DNA of 64,000 bases from IMG/VR virus record IMGVR_UViG_3300009071_002060, positions 52,712 to 116,711 of that record; one strand, 5' to 3'. Position numbers and translations under genes: made by a program. Shown piece after piece: positions 49,442 to 56,890 of the stretch. The notes under the pieces are model-generated. The model saw only the letters and a program-made list of their open reading frames with translations. It had not been told where the DNA came from and ran no database searches. This stretch comes from a virus. How positions within the stretch are numbered: the stretch's first letter is position 1; each line of letters opens with the position of its first letter.

Positions 49442-50059
49442 ATGGCAGACAAATCAATGTATCGTTCAGCAATGGGAAAGAATATCGACATCGATAGTCT
49501 AAGAGTTGCAAACGAAGAATTAATTGCCGTTGGTAACATGAGAGTTAATGCAAGAGGTGATGAATTAGGGCCTGGTGGTGTAGTACTACGTTCAAGAGAA
49601 GAAGTACTAGCAGATACCAATCCGCCTTCTAAACCAACACCAACCCATGCAACAGCAACTAACCCTAATTTACCAGTCAATGCCCCCAGAAAAGAAACCC
49701 CAAAAACACCAGTGGAGGAAGCAATGGCTCAAGCACCAGTTCCAGTTGAATTTCCAGATGATCTTGGCAACGAAGATGAAGTAGTATTAAGACCAGATCC
49801 GGTCCCTGCTCCAATTCCAGATCCTCAGCCTATAGTTGCTCAACCAGTTCCACAAGTTGTTCCAGACGTAGTTCCGGCACCAACTCCACCAGTGGTTGAA
49901 GAGCCAGTGGTTGAAGAATCATCAGGATTTATTGAGCCCGGAGCACCAGTTGAAAGAACTGTTAGAGGATCATTGGCGGCATCAGTAGCAGGTGGAAAAA
50001 CTGTTACGCAAGAAGCTCAGCCAAATCCAAAAAAAGCAAACGGTCCAAGGAGACTATAA
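49442..50059 (+). CDS. Pro-rich virion-associated-like protein (205 aa)
   Basis: N-terminal 50 residues (MADKSMYRSAMGKNIDIDSLRVANEELIAVGNMRVNARGDELGPGGVV) are ordered-looking; residues 55-165 are Pro/Val/Glu-rich and likely unstructured (PVPVEFPDDL, APIPDPQPIVAQPVPQVVPDVVP). Basic C-terminus. The sequence style and late-type promoter upstream fit an assembly or virion protein of T4-like marine phages; exact role unknown. Confidence 0.65.
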   Translation: MADKSMYRSAMGKNIDIDSLRVANEELIAVGNMRVNARGDELGPGGVVLRSREEVLADTNPPSKPTPTHATATNPNLPVNAPRKETPKTPVEEAMAQAPVPVEFPDDLGNEDEVVLRPDPVPAPIPDPQPIVAQPVPQVVPDVVPAPTPPVVEEPVVEESSGFIEPGAPVERTVRGSLAASVAGGKTVTQEAQPNPKKANGPRRL

Positions 50060-50062
50060 TTA

Positions 50063-50203
50063 ATGGCTAAGAAATTAATGTCGGGTAAAGATCCAAAAGC
50101 AAAAGGTAAAAAAGTATCGCATGGTAACTCACATGCCAGTGCTGATGAAGTACGGTGGGACGAAACTGCACACAAATGGGTAACAAGAAATAAAGGAAAC
50201 TAA
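50063..50203 (+). CDS. Very small basic protein (46 aa)
   Basis: MAKKLMSGKDPKAKGKKVSHGNSHASADEVRWDETAHKWV, starting 3 bases after the previous stop behind AGGAGAC. Lys-rich start, then an acidic-aromatic end (RWDETAHKWV). Possible nucleic-acid binder. Not recognised. Confidence 0.55.
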   Translation: MAKKLMSGKDPKAKGKKVSHGNSHASADEVRWDETAHKWVTRNKGN

Positions 50204-50204
50204 A

Positions 50205-50579
50205 ATGTCAAACTATCTACCAATACATAGTTCAAGTGGAATCAGAGCATTGCGTGATCACGTTATAGTTGAAGATATTCAATTTGGTGAACGTAAAACA
50301 TCTGGTGGTATTATTGTTCTTGATGACGATGGAAAAACTCAAGGCATCCGTGCTAGATGGGCTAAAGTACATGCAGTTGGTCCAGAACAAACAGATGTTA
50401 AAGTAGGACAATGGGTTCTAATTGAACACGGTCGTTGGACACGAGCACTTAAAATTGAAATTGAAAGTGTAGTTAAAATGATTTCTCGTGCTGATAACGA
50501 TGGTATTCTTGCTGTCAGTGATGATGCACCAGACGATAATGCTGAAACATGGGCATCGTCGAGTGTAATGCATGCCTAA
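50205..50579 (+). CDS. GroES-like cochaperonin (T4 gp31 functional analogue)
   Basis: The 124-residue protein has the GroES beta-barrel pattern: GIRALRDHVIVEDIQFGERKTSGGIIVLDDDGK (mobile-loop area with the hydrophobic GGIIVL edge), then RARWAKVHAVGPEQTDVKVGQWVLIEHGRWTRALKIE. Like T4 gp31, it would cap host GroEL and help fold the capsid protein. An acidic C-terminal tail (about 25 residues) is extra. AAGGAAAC site upstream. Confidence 0.8.
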   Translation: MSNYLPIHSSSGIRALRDHVIVEDIQFGERKTSGGIIVLDDDGKTQGIRARWAKVHAVGPEQTDVKVGQWVLIEHGRWTRALKIEIESVVKMISRADNDGILAVSDDAPDDNAETWASSSVMHA

Positions 50580-50733
50580 ATGGGGTGTTGAATACGAGCC
50601 GAGAATTGAAGATCCGGTTATCGTTGCAAAGTTTGATACTAAAGATGAAGCAACTGCTCATTTAGAGTATATAAAAAATGTAAGACCAAAAGCAAGTCCA
50701 TATCATACAATAGTGGAGATTGATGATGCATGA
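50572..50733 (+). CDS. Small hypothetical protein (53 aa)
   Basis: Starts 8 bases inside the GroES-like gene and ends inside the next gene. Product MPKWGVEYEPRIEDPVIVAKFDTKDEATAHLEYIKN looks like a small alpha/beta domain. Kept because of tight packing and normal codon use. Not recognised. Confidence 0.55.
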   Translation: MPKWGVEYEPRIEDPVIVAKFDTKDEATAHLEYIKNVRPKASPYHTIVEIDDA

Positions 50734-50989
50734 AGTTCGAATACAATCAGATAAAGTTACTCAACGAGGACGTTGGGTTGGTGAAGAATCCGGAACCAGT
50801 GTTGAAGGTGGTGCGTTGAATGCAAACTATCGAGATACCGAAGCACTTGCTATTGTAGCAAATCGTTTGGGACAATATAGTTTAGAATATGGTAAAGATT
50901 TCCATTTTAAGACTTGCGGATTAGACGAAATTGTGTTAGAATTTAACGATAATAAAGATGCACTTCTCGCACATTTGAAATGGATATAA
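50726..50989 (+). CDS. Hypothetical protein (87 aa)
   Basis: ATG 50726 (or 50723) follows GTGGAG. An alpha/beta protein (VRIQSDKVTQRGRWVGEESGTS ... LAIVANRLGQYSLEYGKDFHFKTCGLDEIVLEF). Ends 3 bases before the clamp-loader gene and is likely co-translated with it. Not recognised. Confidence 0.6.
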   Translation: MHEVRIQSDKVTQRGRWVGEESGTSVEGGALNANYRDTEALAIVANRLGQYSLEYGKDFHFKTCGLDEIVLEFNDNKDALLAHLKWI

Positions 50990-50992
50990 CAC

Positions 50993-51922
50993 ATGAAAGA
51001 ACTTTGGACAGAAAAATACAGGCCTGCAACTGTATCCGACTACGTATTTACAGACCAACAACAACGCTCACAAGTTGAAAGCTGGGTAAAAGATCAAACT
51101 ATTCCACACTTGTTACTAAGTGGAAGCCCAGGAACAGGCAAAACAACTCTTGCTAAAGTTTTAATTAACGAACTAAACATTCAAGACTTTGATATTTTAC
51201 ACATCAATGCCAGTAGAGATAATGGTGTAGACTTTATTAAAAGTAGAGTTGAAACATTTGTACAAACAATGCCATTTGGTGAGTTTAAGATTGTTTTATT
51301 AGACGAAGCTGATTACCTCTCGCACAACGCACAAGCTATTATGCGTGGACTAATGGAAACATATCACGAAGCGGCAAGGTTTATTTTTACTTGTAATCTT
51401 CCACATAAAATTATGCCAGCATTGCATAGTAGATGCCAAGGCTTCCATATCAGTAAAACAGATCATGTTGAGTTTACTGCAAGAGCGGCAACTATCTTGG
51501 TTGGAGAAAGTGTTGAGTTTGAACTTGATATCCTTGACAGTTATGTAAAAGCAACATATCCAGACTTGCGTAAATGTTTGAATTTGCTACAAGCAAATAG
51601 TATTGAAGGAGTTCTTAGTAGCCCAGGTGAAAACGATTCAGCAGTACATGATTGGAAACTTGGTGCAGTTGATTTGTTTAAGAATGGTGACATTCTTAAA
51701 GGTAGAGAAACTATTTGTAAACAAGCAAGTGTTGAAGATATTGACGAAATGTTTCGCTGGATGTACGACAACCTTGAGCTATGGAGTGATACGCCAGATG
51801 GACAAGACAAAGCAATCCTTGCAATTCGTGATGGTATGGTCAATCATAGTATGGTAGCAGATCCTGAAATTAATTTAAGTGCAACTCTAGTAGAATTAAC
51901 AACTATTAACAATGAAACGTAA
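50993..51922 (+). CDS. Sliding-clamp loader large subunit, T4 gp44-like
   Basis: An AAA+ ATPase that loads the replication clamp. The 309-residue protein starts LWTEKYRPATVSDYV, has Walker A SGSPGTGKTT (43-52), Walker B VLLDEADYL and the clamp-loader SRC motif in ALHSRCQGF, as in T4 gp44 (319 residues). T4 gp44 works with gp62 and loads gp45; neither is recognisable next to it here (the next gene is not gp62-like by eye). It overlaps the following gene by 11 bases. Confidence 0.92.
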   Translation: MKELWTEKYRPATVSDYVFTDQQQRSQVESWVKDQTIPHLLLSGSPGTGKTTLAKVLINELNIQDFDILHINASRDNGVDFIKSRVETFVQTMPFGEFKIVLLDEADYLSHNAQAIMRGLMETYHEAARFIFTCNLPHKIMPALHSRCQGFHISKTDHVEFTARAATILVGESVEFELDILDSYVKATYPDLRKCLNLLQANSIEGVLSSPGENDSAVHDWKLGAVDLFKNGDILKGRETICKQASVEDIDEMFRWMYDNLELWSDTPDGQDKAILAIRDGMVNHSMVADPEINLSATLVELTTINNET

Positions 51923-52349
51923 AGACGTATATATAACTGCCAAGTATACCCGAGTACTTCGTGACGGTGTAGATAAGACCCTTAAAGGGTGGAAAACCGA
52001 TGAAAACAACTGGTCATGGACCGAAAGAGTTGAAGTTACGAACCGTATGAAGAAGCAAAAAAAGATCGATAACCAAGTGGTAGTTAATGTAACAAAAAGA
52101 GAAGTTCTTAAGAACGATATAGGTGCAACAGGTACAGTGCCTAATTTTTGGCTTACGTGGGACTATTTCTGTCGCACAAACGGTAAGTATATACAAGAAA
52201 CCATGATTCCGTTGGATGATAGATTATTTAAAGATGTAATGGCTGAAATGGATCTTAAGAAGTTTGAAGCTGAAATGCACAAGAAGCAATTAGAAGAAGA
52301 TTTAAATGAACAAATCAATGTACAAACAGAAAAAGAAGAGAGCAGTTAA
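51912..52349 (+). CDS. Hypothetical protein in the clamp-loader operon (145 aa)
   Basis: Starts inside the clamp-loader gene. Basic first half (YITAKYTRVLRDGVDKTLKGWKTDENNWSWTERVEVTNRMKKQKK) and a helical acidic tail (DLKKFEAEMHKKQLEEDLNEQ). It holds the place of gp62 in T4 order, but I see no sequence match. Unknown. Confidence 0.6.
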   Translation: MKRKDVYITAKYTRVLRDGVDKTLKGWKTDENNWSWTERVEVTNRMKKQKKIDNQVVVNVTKREVLKNDIGATGTVPNFWLTWDYFCRTNGKYIQETMIPLDDRLFKDVMAEMDLKKFEAEMHKKQLEEDLNEQINVQTEKEESS

Positions 52350-52536
52350 TCCTAACATTGTTCGCCCTAATCTGTTTAGCCACGAAAAAACTATTAAAGA
52401 ACAAGCTCAAACCCTTGGTGAAATGTCTCATCGTACTGACACATTGAGTCGTACAATTGAAGCACAAAATACACGAATACACAACCTCGAAACTACAGTA
52501 TCGCAATTATTAGAAGTTTTACGTAGACGAGGTTAA
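52306..52536 (+). CDS. Small coiled-coil protein (76 aa)
   Basis: Overlaps the preceding gene by 44 bases in another frame; ATG 52318 is an alternative start. After NPNIVRPNLFSHEKTIKEQAQ the rest forms a leucine-spaced coiled coil (LGEMSHRTDTLSRTIEAQNTRIHNLETTVSQLLEVL). Similar short coiled-coil genes exist in T4-like marine phages. Ends convergent to pyrB, 4-base overlap. Confidence 0.65.
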   Translation: MNKSMYKQKKKRAVNPNIVRPNLFSHEKTIKEQAQTLGEMSHRTDTLSRTIEAQNTRIHNLETTVSQLLEVLRRRG

Positions 52537-53411
52537 CTTAATATTTCCTTTAAAAGAAACTTACGAACAGCAAGTCCATTAGACATTTGTTCAAAGTACC
52601 TAGCACGTGGATCGTCATCGAACCATGTAGGCAATTCGTCAACCCTTGGTAACGGATGCATAACAATACACTTTTGATTTAGATGTTCAACATCGCCTTC
52701 TTCAAACTTATATGATGCCCATGCTCCACGTTCAGCTTGAACTCGAGTGATATACAATACATCAGACTCTTGTAATACTGAATAGTTAAGTTCATTAAAT
52801 GAAGCAAACGAAGGATCACTATAATCCATTGGTAACTGTAAGTTTGGTGGGCTAACTAGATTTACTTTACAATTAAACATCTTAAGCACATTAACCAAAC
52901 TATGCACAGTTCTACCAAATTTTAAATCGCCCATTACTGTTATTGTAAGGCCATCTAGTGTTTGATATTCTTTATATATTGTATATAAGTCAAGCAGTGT
53001 TTGTGTTGGATGTTCGCCAACTCCGTCTCCAGCATTTATAATAGGTACATCACTAACTTCAGTCGCACGTAAAGCCGAACCAACTTCAGGATGTCTAAGT
53101 ACAATACAATGCGTATAACTTCCTAAAGTGCGTATTGTATCTTCTAATGTTTCACCTTTGCTAACACTAGAATACTGTACATTATTGATGCTGAGAACTT
53201 CATGTCCAAGATATTTTGCCGCCGCATAGAAACTAGAACTAGTTCGTGTACTAGGCTCATAAAATAGATTGCAAATTAATTTTTTAGTTTGGGATTCTTG
53301 GAATACTTTTAGTTTGCTAGTTTCGGACTTTTGAATTTTGTCCAATAGTAGCATTATAGATAATTTAGTATAATTGTTTAAGGTAATAAAATGTCTACCT
53401 TGTTTTATCAA
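52533..53411 (-). CDS. pyrB: Aspartate carbamoyltransferase catalytic chain
   Basis: ATCase joins carbamoyl phosphate and aspartate, the committed step of pyrimidine synthesis. The 292-residue protein has LFYEPSTRTSSSF (Ser54-Thr55-Arg56-Thr57 bind phosphate), VLRHPEVGSA, NAGDGVGEHPTQTLLDLYTI, MGDLKFGRTVHSL, TRVQAER and MHPLPR, the full set of substrate residues. It is near the length of bacterial catalytic chains (about 310). Start is a TTG with GGAG upstream. No regulatory PyrI is present, so it should be free of allosteric control. Fits with GuaC and RpiB in feeding nucleotides. Confidence 0.93.
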   Translation of the reverse strand: MIKQGRHFITLNNYTKLSIMLLLDKIQKSETSKLKVFQESQTKKLICNLFYEPSTRTSSSFYAAAKYLGHEVLSINNVQYSSVSKGETLEDTIRTLGSYTHCIVLRHPEVGSALRATEVSDVPIINAGDGVGEHPTQTLLDLYTIYKEYQTLDGLTITVMGDLKFGRTVHSLVNVLKMFNCKVNLVSPPNLQLPMDYSDPSFASFNELNYSVLQESDVLYITRVQAERGAWASYKFEEGDVEHLNQKCIVMHPLPRVDELPTWFDDDPRARYFEQMSNGLAVRKFLLKEILS

Positions 53412-53454
53412 AATCCGTCTCCACTTCCTTTGACGTTATATTACTTATGCTTAA

Positions 53455-54120
53455 TTAACGCCAATAGAATCCTAAGCGTTTGGATTCGGATTGTCCATGT
53501 GCATCATAAACAGATTCTTTAAAAGTATATCCTGCATCAGCTAATGTTAAATGACTTGACATCGCATTTTCACCGTCGTCCCAAATTGGGATTATTTCTT
53601 TTGCATTCTGTGGGAACCATTCATTGTGATGTAAATGTATTTCAATGATCTTGTCTCCAATCCATTCAATATTAAACTTGAAAAGACTGTGTAAATCTTT
53701 GACTATAAATGGTGGTATTTCAAGCTGAGGTAATTCCTTTACATCAACTCTTGTCCAACTTGAGTAATGTACATTTTGATCATTCTTGTGCCCATGAAAA
53801 CAACGTTGGGGATATATTTCACTTCTATGAGTTGAATAATCAATTGTTAAATGATCTCCATCAAATTTCTCGCACCAAAAGAGGCTAGGATCATTTATAG
53901 TTTCACCTTCTTTAAGAGTAACAATTTGTGTGTTGGCACTTAATCCTGACAAGTTATATATTGGGCGAATAATGTATTCACCATCATGAGGCACAGGGGT
54001 TCCTGCTGGACCGGCAACATATTCTAATTTTAACGAAAGATCAAGTTTGTTAAAATAAGATCTAAGATGCGGATAACTATCCCAGGCGTCTTTATCTTTT
54101 TTCGGATAAAATTTTGACAT
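53455..54120 (-). CDS. Hypothetical protein, ATP-grasp-like features (221 aa)
   Basis: Contains HDGEYIIRPIYNLSGLSANTQIV and FWCEKFDGDHLTIDYS, followed by FNIEWIGDKIIEIHLHHNEWF. A K/R-x-x-x-G-x-G-type loop and a later E-x-x-x-N pattern suggest a degenerate ATP-grasp fold. No firm catalytic residues can be assigned. Related proteins occur in T4-like marine phages, to my recollection. Lies upstream of pyrB on the same strand, 43 bases away. Confidence 0.6.
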   Translation of the reverse strand: MSKFYPKKDKDAWDSYPHLRSYFNKLDLSLKLEYVAGPAGTPVPHDGEYIIRPIYNLSGLSANTQIVTLKEGETINDPSLFWCEKFDGDHLTIDYSTHRSEIYPQRCFHGHKNDQNVHYSSWTRVDVKELPQLEIPPFIVKDLHSLFKFNIEWIGDKIIEIHLHHNEWFPQNAKEIIPIWDDGENAMSSHLTLADAGYTFKESVYDAHGQSESKRLGFYWR

Positions 54121-54137
54121 TGTAGTACAAAGAAGAA

Positions 54138-54160
54138 ATAAGAGGGAAAACCCCTCTTAT
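54138..54160 (-). terminator. Terminator for minus-strand gene 54187-54522
   Basis: Stem ATAAGAGGG / CCCTCTTAT with a 5-base loop; the minus strand continues into TTCTTCTTT. Confidence 0.7.
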
Positions 54161-54186
54161 CTCAATAATCTATAATAACCTTTGTG

Positions 54187-54522
54187 TTATGAAGTAACAG
54201 TTTTCATGCGTTCTTCCCAATCAGCAGTTGCTGGATCGGGTGCAGGAAGGTCGGAATCATCATATTCTGCAGTGTCCGGTACATCACTAGAAACACCTTT
54301 CATGCGTTCTTCCCAATCAGCTGATGCAGGATCAGGTGCTGGTAAGTTATCTTCTTCACCATCACCATCCATATCAGGTTCTACCCAACGTCCGATGATA
54401 TCATCCCAATGACCGTAATCGTCTGGCCACCAGTCTGGGCGGTTATCTTTGTCAGTGAAAGTAGATTCTTCAGCAAGTTTACTTGCCGCAATAAAATCTT
54501 CTTCAGTTACATTCTCAGCCAT
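54187..54522 (-). CDS. Acidic protein with internal duplication (111 aa)
   Basis: The unit LPAPDPASADWEERMKGV is repeated as LPAPDPATADWEERMKTV about 34 residues on, separated by an acidic linker. The N-terminal half is Asp/Trp-rich (RPDWWPDDYGHWDDIIGRWVEPDMDGDGEEDN), with a calcium-loop-like DMDGDGEEDN. Strongly acidic overall. Follows the 54522 membrane gene with a one-base overlap. Not recognised; perhaps a decoy or assembly protein. Confidence 0.65.
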   Translation of the reverse strand: MAENVTEEDFIAASKLAEESTFTDKDNRPDWWPDDYGHWDDIIGRWVEPDMDGDGEEDNLPAPDPASADWEERMKGVSSDVPDTAEYDDSDLPAPDPATADWEERMKTVTS

Positions 54523-54806
54523 TATTTGCTCCTTTGCTCTAATTTAGCGATCCTATTTTCAAGTTCATCTATTTTACGAGAGATATTTGGATTTACCGAT
54601 CTCCATGCATCCGGCTTTTGATCAAACCATGTCCATCCATATCTGTCACGAACATAATCTAAAATTGAATCCCATTTTCCATATACCCACAAACCAATAT
54701 TAGTATCACGCATATATGCTACAAACAACGCACCAAATACACTTCCTATTATTCCGGTATATATCCAAGTACGATTTGTTGCCATTTCAGCAATCATGTC
54801 CCACAT
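54522..54806 (-). CDS. Membrane protein with C-terminal coiled coil (94 aa)
   Basis: Membrane helix near residues 13-35 (TWIYTGIIGSVFGALFVAYM), then a soluble part ending in a coiled coil (NISRKIDELENRIAKLEQRSK). A late-type octamer CTAAATAG on the minus strand (54834-54841) precedes it. Not recognised. Confidence 0.65.
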   Translation of the reverse strand: MWDMIAEMATNRTWIYTGIIGSVFGALFVAYMRDTNIGLWVYGKWDSILDYVRDRYGWTWFDQKPDAWRSVNPNISRKIDELENRIAKLEQRSK

Positions 54807-54833
54807 ATAGTATCCTCTAATTATATAACAAAA

Positions 54834-54841
54834 CTATTTAG
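54834..54841 (-). promoter_or_regulatory. T4-like late promoter motif (minus strand)
   Basis: Minus strand CTAAATAG, 28 bases before the start at 54806. Confidence 0.45.
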
Positions 54842-54846
54842 CCAAT

Positions 54847-55185
54847 TTATTCCCATTTCTGGGTATCTTCGTTCCAAATAGTGCCTGCTGTGGTAGTCTC
54901 GCCTAAATTTTTTGCAATTTCGATTGATTGAGCACGTTCCATAACCTCTTGGTCTGTCATTAACTTTGATGTGCTATTTTTGTAGAATTCTGTAACCAGT
55001 TGCTCAGCATCTAACCATGTTCTGTTTTCGTTGCTAACAACTTCTAATAGTCTGGCACCAACATTAAATTGATCACCTAAGGTAACTAATTCATTAGCAC
55101 CTTGTTCAATCATTTCCCAGCTGTCTTGTCCAATGCCTTCCCAAACAAGATCAATACCGCCAAGATGTTCTACTGTATCTGTCAT
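54847..55185 (-). CDS. Hypothetical protein (112 aa)
   Basis: Acidic helical protein (IGQDSWEMIEQGANELVTLGDQFNVGARLLEVVSNENRTWLDAEQLVTEFYKN) without membrane or signal segment. Lies one base after the 2OG oxygenase stop on the same strand. Not recognised. Confidence 0.6.
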   Translation of the reverse strand: MTDTVEHLGGIDLVWEGIGQDSWEMIEQGANELVTLGDQFNVGARLLEVVSNENRTWLDAEQLVTEFYKNSTSKLMTDQEVMERAQSIEIAKNLGETTTAGTIWNEDTQKWE

Positions 55186-56100
55186 TTAATTCTTCTCCAT
55201 TTTTAATAAAGTATGTTTAGTTTCTGGAATCTTAACTCTAAAGGCAATACGATACGAAGGTGTTGGAGCAAATGCCGCTGACGTTCGATGTGTTGCATAA
55301 TGTGGGTAAACTATAACCCGCCCAGGCTTATTTCCAATCATCTGATTTGGCCAGCCAATATTGTACAGTTGTTTCCAATGCTTTTCCCCACTTGGTTCAT
55401 CGCCATAAAAAAAGAACTCGTTACCCCACGATGGTTTCCACTCTTCGTTTGCAATAAAAAGTACAGTATAATATTGATCTTGTCTTGTAAAACCAGGACC
55501 TGAATCTTTGTGAATTGATCCAAGTATTCCGGACTCAGTTAAACTGCTTCTACTATGTCCGGCGATTACTCTTCCTTCTCGAGCATTTAGGTAACATGTA
55601 AATTCTCTCTTATTCCGAGGACAAGAATACTTGTCGTAAAAATCCACACCGTCTGAGTATCTATCACCTGAGTCATGAGTTACTACGTCTTTACTAAGAT
55701 GTGGAGCAACTTTACTCATTTGACGTAACACACTTCTGCTTTTTTCTCTTATACCCAAACCGCCAATGCCTTCGGGTATACCATCTAAATTAGCAAGAGA
55801 ATTAAATACTCTATCATTGATGTCAGTCCATAATTTATAAATCAGTGGATTTCGTTCCATTGTGCTTTCGGTATCCCATCCAATTGGATGTCTCCACATT
55901 GATCTAATTATAGCACTTGCATGGTTGTCTCCACGTGGATCAAAATCGTTTTGGTGATGCATTTTTAAAATACCTGCATACCATTTTACATCTAGACACC
56001 ATTCTGAAATGTCTTTGTGCTGGTCTCTGGGTATAATATCATCAAAATAAGTGGGTTGACTGTACATACTAATACTTATTGGCGAAAATAGAGGTTGCAT
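55186..56100 (-). CDS. 2OG-Fe(II) oxygenase (prolyl-hydroxylase-like), 304 aa
   Basis: The C-terminal half is a cupin-fold oxygenase of prolyl-4-hydroxylase type: GSIHKDSGPGFTRQDQYYTVLFIANEEWKPSWGNEFFFYG gives the HxD pair (His197, Asp199) and the conserved W-x-P-x-W-G-N-E strand, NKPGRVIVYPHYATHRTSAAF the distal His, and YRIAFRVKI the 2OG-binding Arg284. The N-terminal 130 residues are helical with no clear match. This is the third 2OG oxygenase of the window. Its substrate could be a protein side chain; unknown. Confidence 0.8.
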   Translation of the reverse strand: MQPLFSPISISMYSQPTYFDDIIPRDQHKDISEWCLDVKWYAGILKMHHQNDFDPRGDNHASAIIRSMWRHPIGWDTESTMERNPLIYKLWTDINDRVFNSLANLDGIPEGIGGLGIREKSRSVLRQMSKVAPHLSKDVVTHDSGDRYSDGVDFYDKYSCPRNKREFTCYLNAREGRVIAGHSRSSLTESGILGSIHKDSGPGFTRQDQYYTVLFIANEEWKPSWGNEFFFYGDEPSGEKHWKQLYNIGWPNQMIGNKPGRVIVYPHYATHRTSAAFAPTPSYRIAFRVKIPETKHTLLKMEKN

Positions 56101-56123
56101 TTTTTTTCTATTGGATATATACT
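56095..56123 (+). promoter_or_regulatory. Sigma70-type promoter
   Basis: TTGCAT, 17-base spacer, TATACT, within the divergent gene's start. Serves the 56152 and 56315 genes. Confidence 0.55.
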
Positions 56124-56151
56124 AATAGTACACAATGAGAGGTGTCACAAA

Positions 56152-56340
56152 TTGATAGAAGACTTTGAGCATTGGTGTTCTGAGAAATGGTACGAACATA
56201 AACAGGAAAAGAAAGACTGGGAACGATTAAGTGTTCTACCATACACACAAGAACAGTACATCGAAAAAAACTCCGTATTTTTACGTAAATTATACGAAGA
56301 TAAAGTTAATAGGGATGATTCTAAGAATACGGAATTGTGA
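56152..56340 (+). CDS. Small charged protein (62 aa)
   Basis: TTG 56152 is chosen because GAGAGGTG lies 7 bases upstream, 28 bases after the -10 of the promoter. Product IEDFEHWCSEKWYEHKQEKKDWERLSVLPYTQEQYIEKNSVFLRKLYED is helical and charged. Overlaps the peptidase gene. Not recognised. Confidence 0.5.
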   Translation: MIEDFEHWCSEKWYEHKQEKKDWERLSVLPYTQEQYIEKNSVFLRKLYEDKVNRDDSKNTEL

Positions 56341-56791
56341 TCCAATAATTAAAGAAGCGGTTCGTGCTTATGTAGGTTTCGCTGGTCCGATACTCTTTGG
56401 CCGTAGGCTATCTAAAAACATTAAAGTATCAATTTGTTTCAGTAACAAAATACCTGATTGTGGCAGTGCAATGTCAAACGACGAAAAGTATTATCCTCGT
56501 TCATTTTTAATACACTTACATTCTGATTCAAAGTACACTGAAACGTTACAGACTCTTGGACACGAACTTACCCATACTAAACAGTTTGCCAGAGGCGAGT
56601 TGAGGTATCCTAGTACCGGACATACTGTATGGCACAATAAGTTGTATAAGGACGAGGAAGTTGCATATTATCGTGAGCCATGGGAAATTGAAGCATTTGG
56701 CGAAGGATACTGTTTGACTCAGCTATTTTTTGAAGAATTACCCCAATACCATCCTAAATTAAGAGCAAAAATATTAACTCATTCTAGCTAA
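56315..56791 (+). CDS. Zinc metallopeptidase-like protein with HExxH motif
   Basis: ATG 56315 (MILRIRNCDP) follows AGGG. The metal site is in TLGHELTHTKQFARGE (HELTH), with a further ligand Glu in PWEIEAFGEGY downstream, a gluzincin-like arrangement as in SprT- or M-type small phage peptidases. It also has a conserved-looking HTVWHNKLY segment. 158 residues. Could process a host or phage protein; SprT-like proteins act on DNA-protein crosslinks. Overlaps the preceding gene by 26 bases. Confidence 0.7.
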   Translation: MILRIRNCDPIIKEAVRAYVGFAGPILFGRRLSKNIKVSICFSNKIPDCGSAMSNDEKYYPRSFLIHLHSDSKYTETLQTLGHELTHTKQFARGELRYPSTGHTVWHNKLYKDEEVAYYREPWEIEAFGEGYCLTQLFFEELPQYHPKLRAKILTHSS

Positions 56792-56829
56792 GTCATTGAT
56801 ATACAACAAATCTTTTTTCACATTTTTGG

Positions 56830-56858
56830 TTGACATTTCGGTAAAAGTATCGTATACT
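56830..56858 (+). promoter_or_regulatory. Sigma70-type promoter, conserved-spacer class
   Basis: TTGACA, spacer TTTCGGTAAAAGTATCG, TATACT, then the GACAATAAGGAATTAGGAG leader. Same cassette as 29779 and 13456. Confidence 0.85.
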
Positions 56859-56890
56859 GTATAGACAATAAGGAATTAGGAGTTACCCAT

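Noticed and set aside
51912-52349. T4 gp62 clamp-loader small subunit
   Set aside because: Position after gp44 fits, but length and sequence do not resemble gp62.
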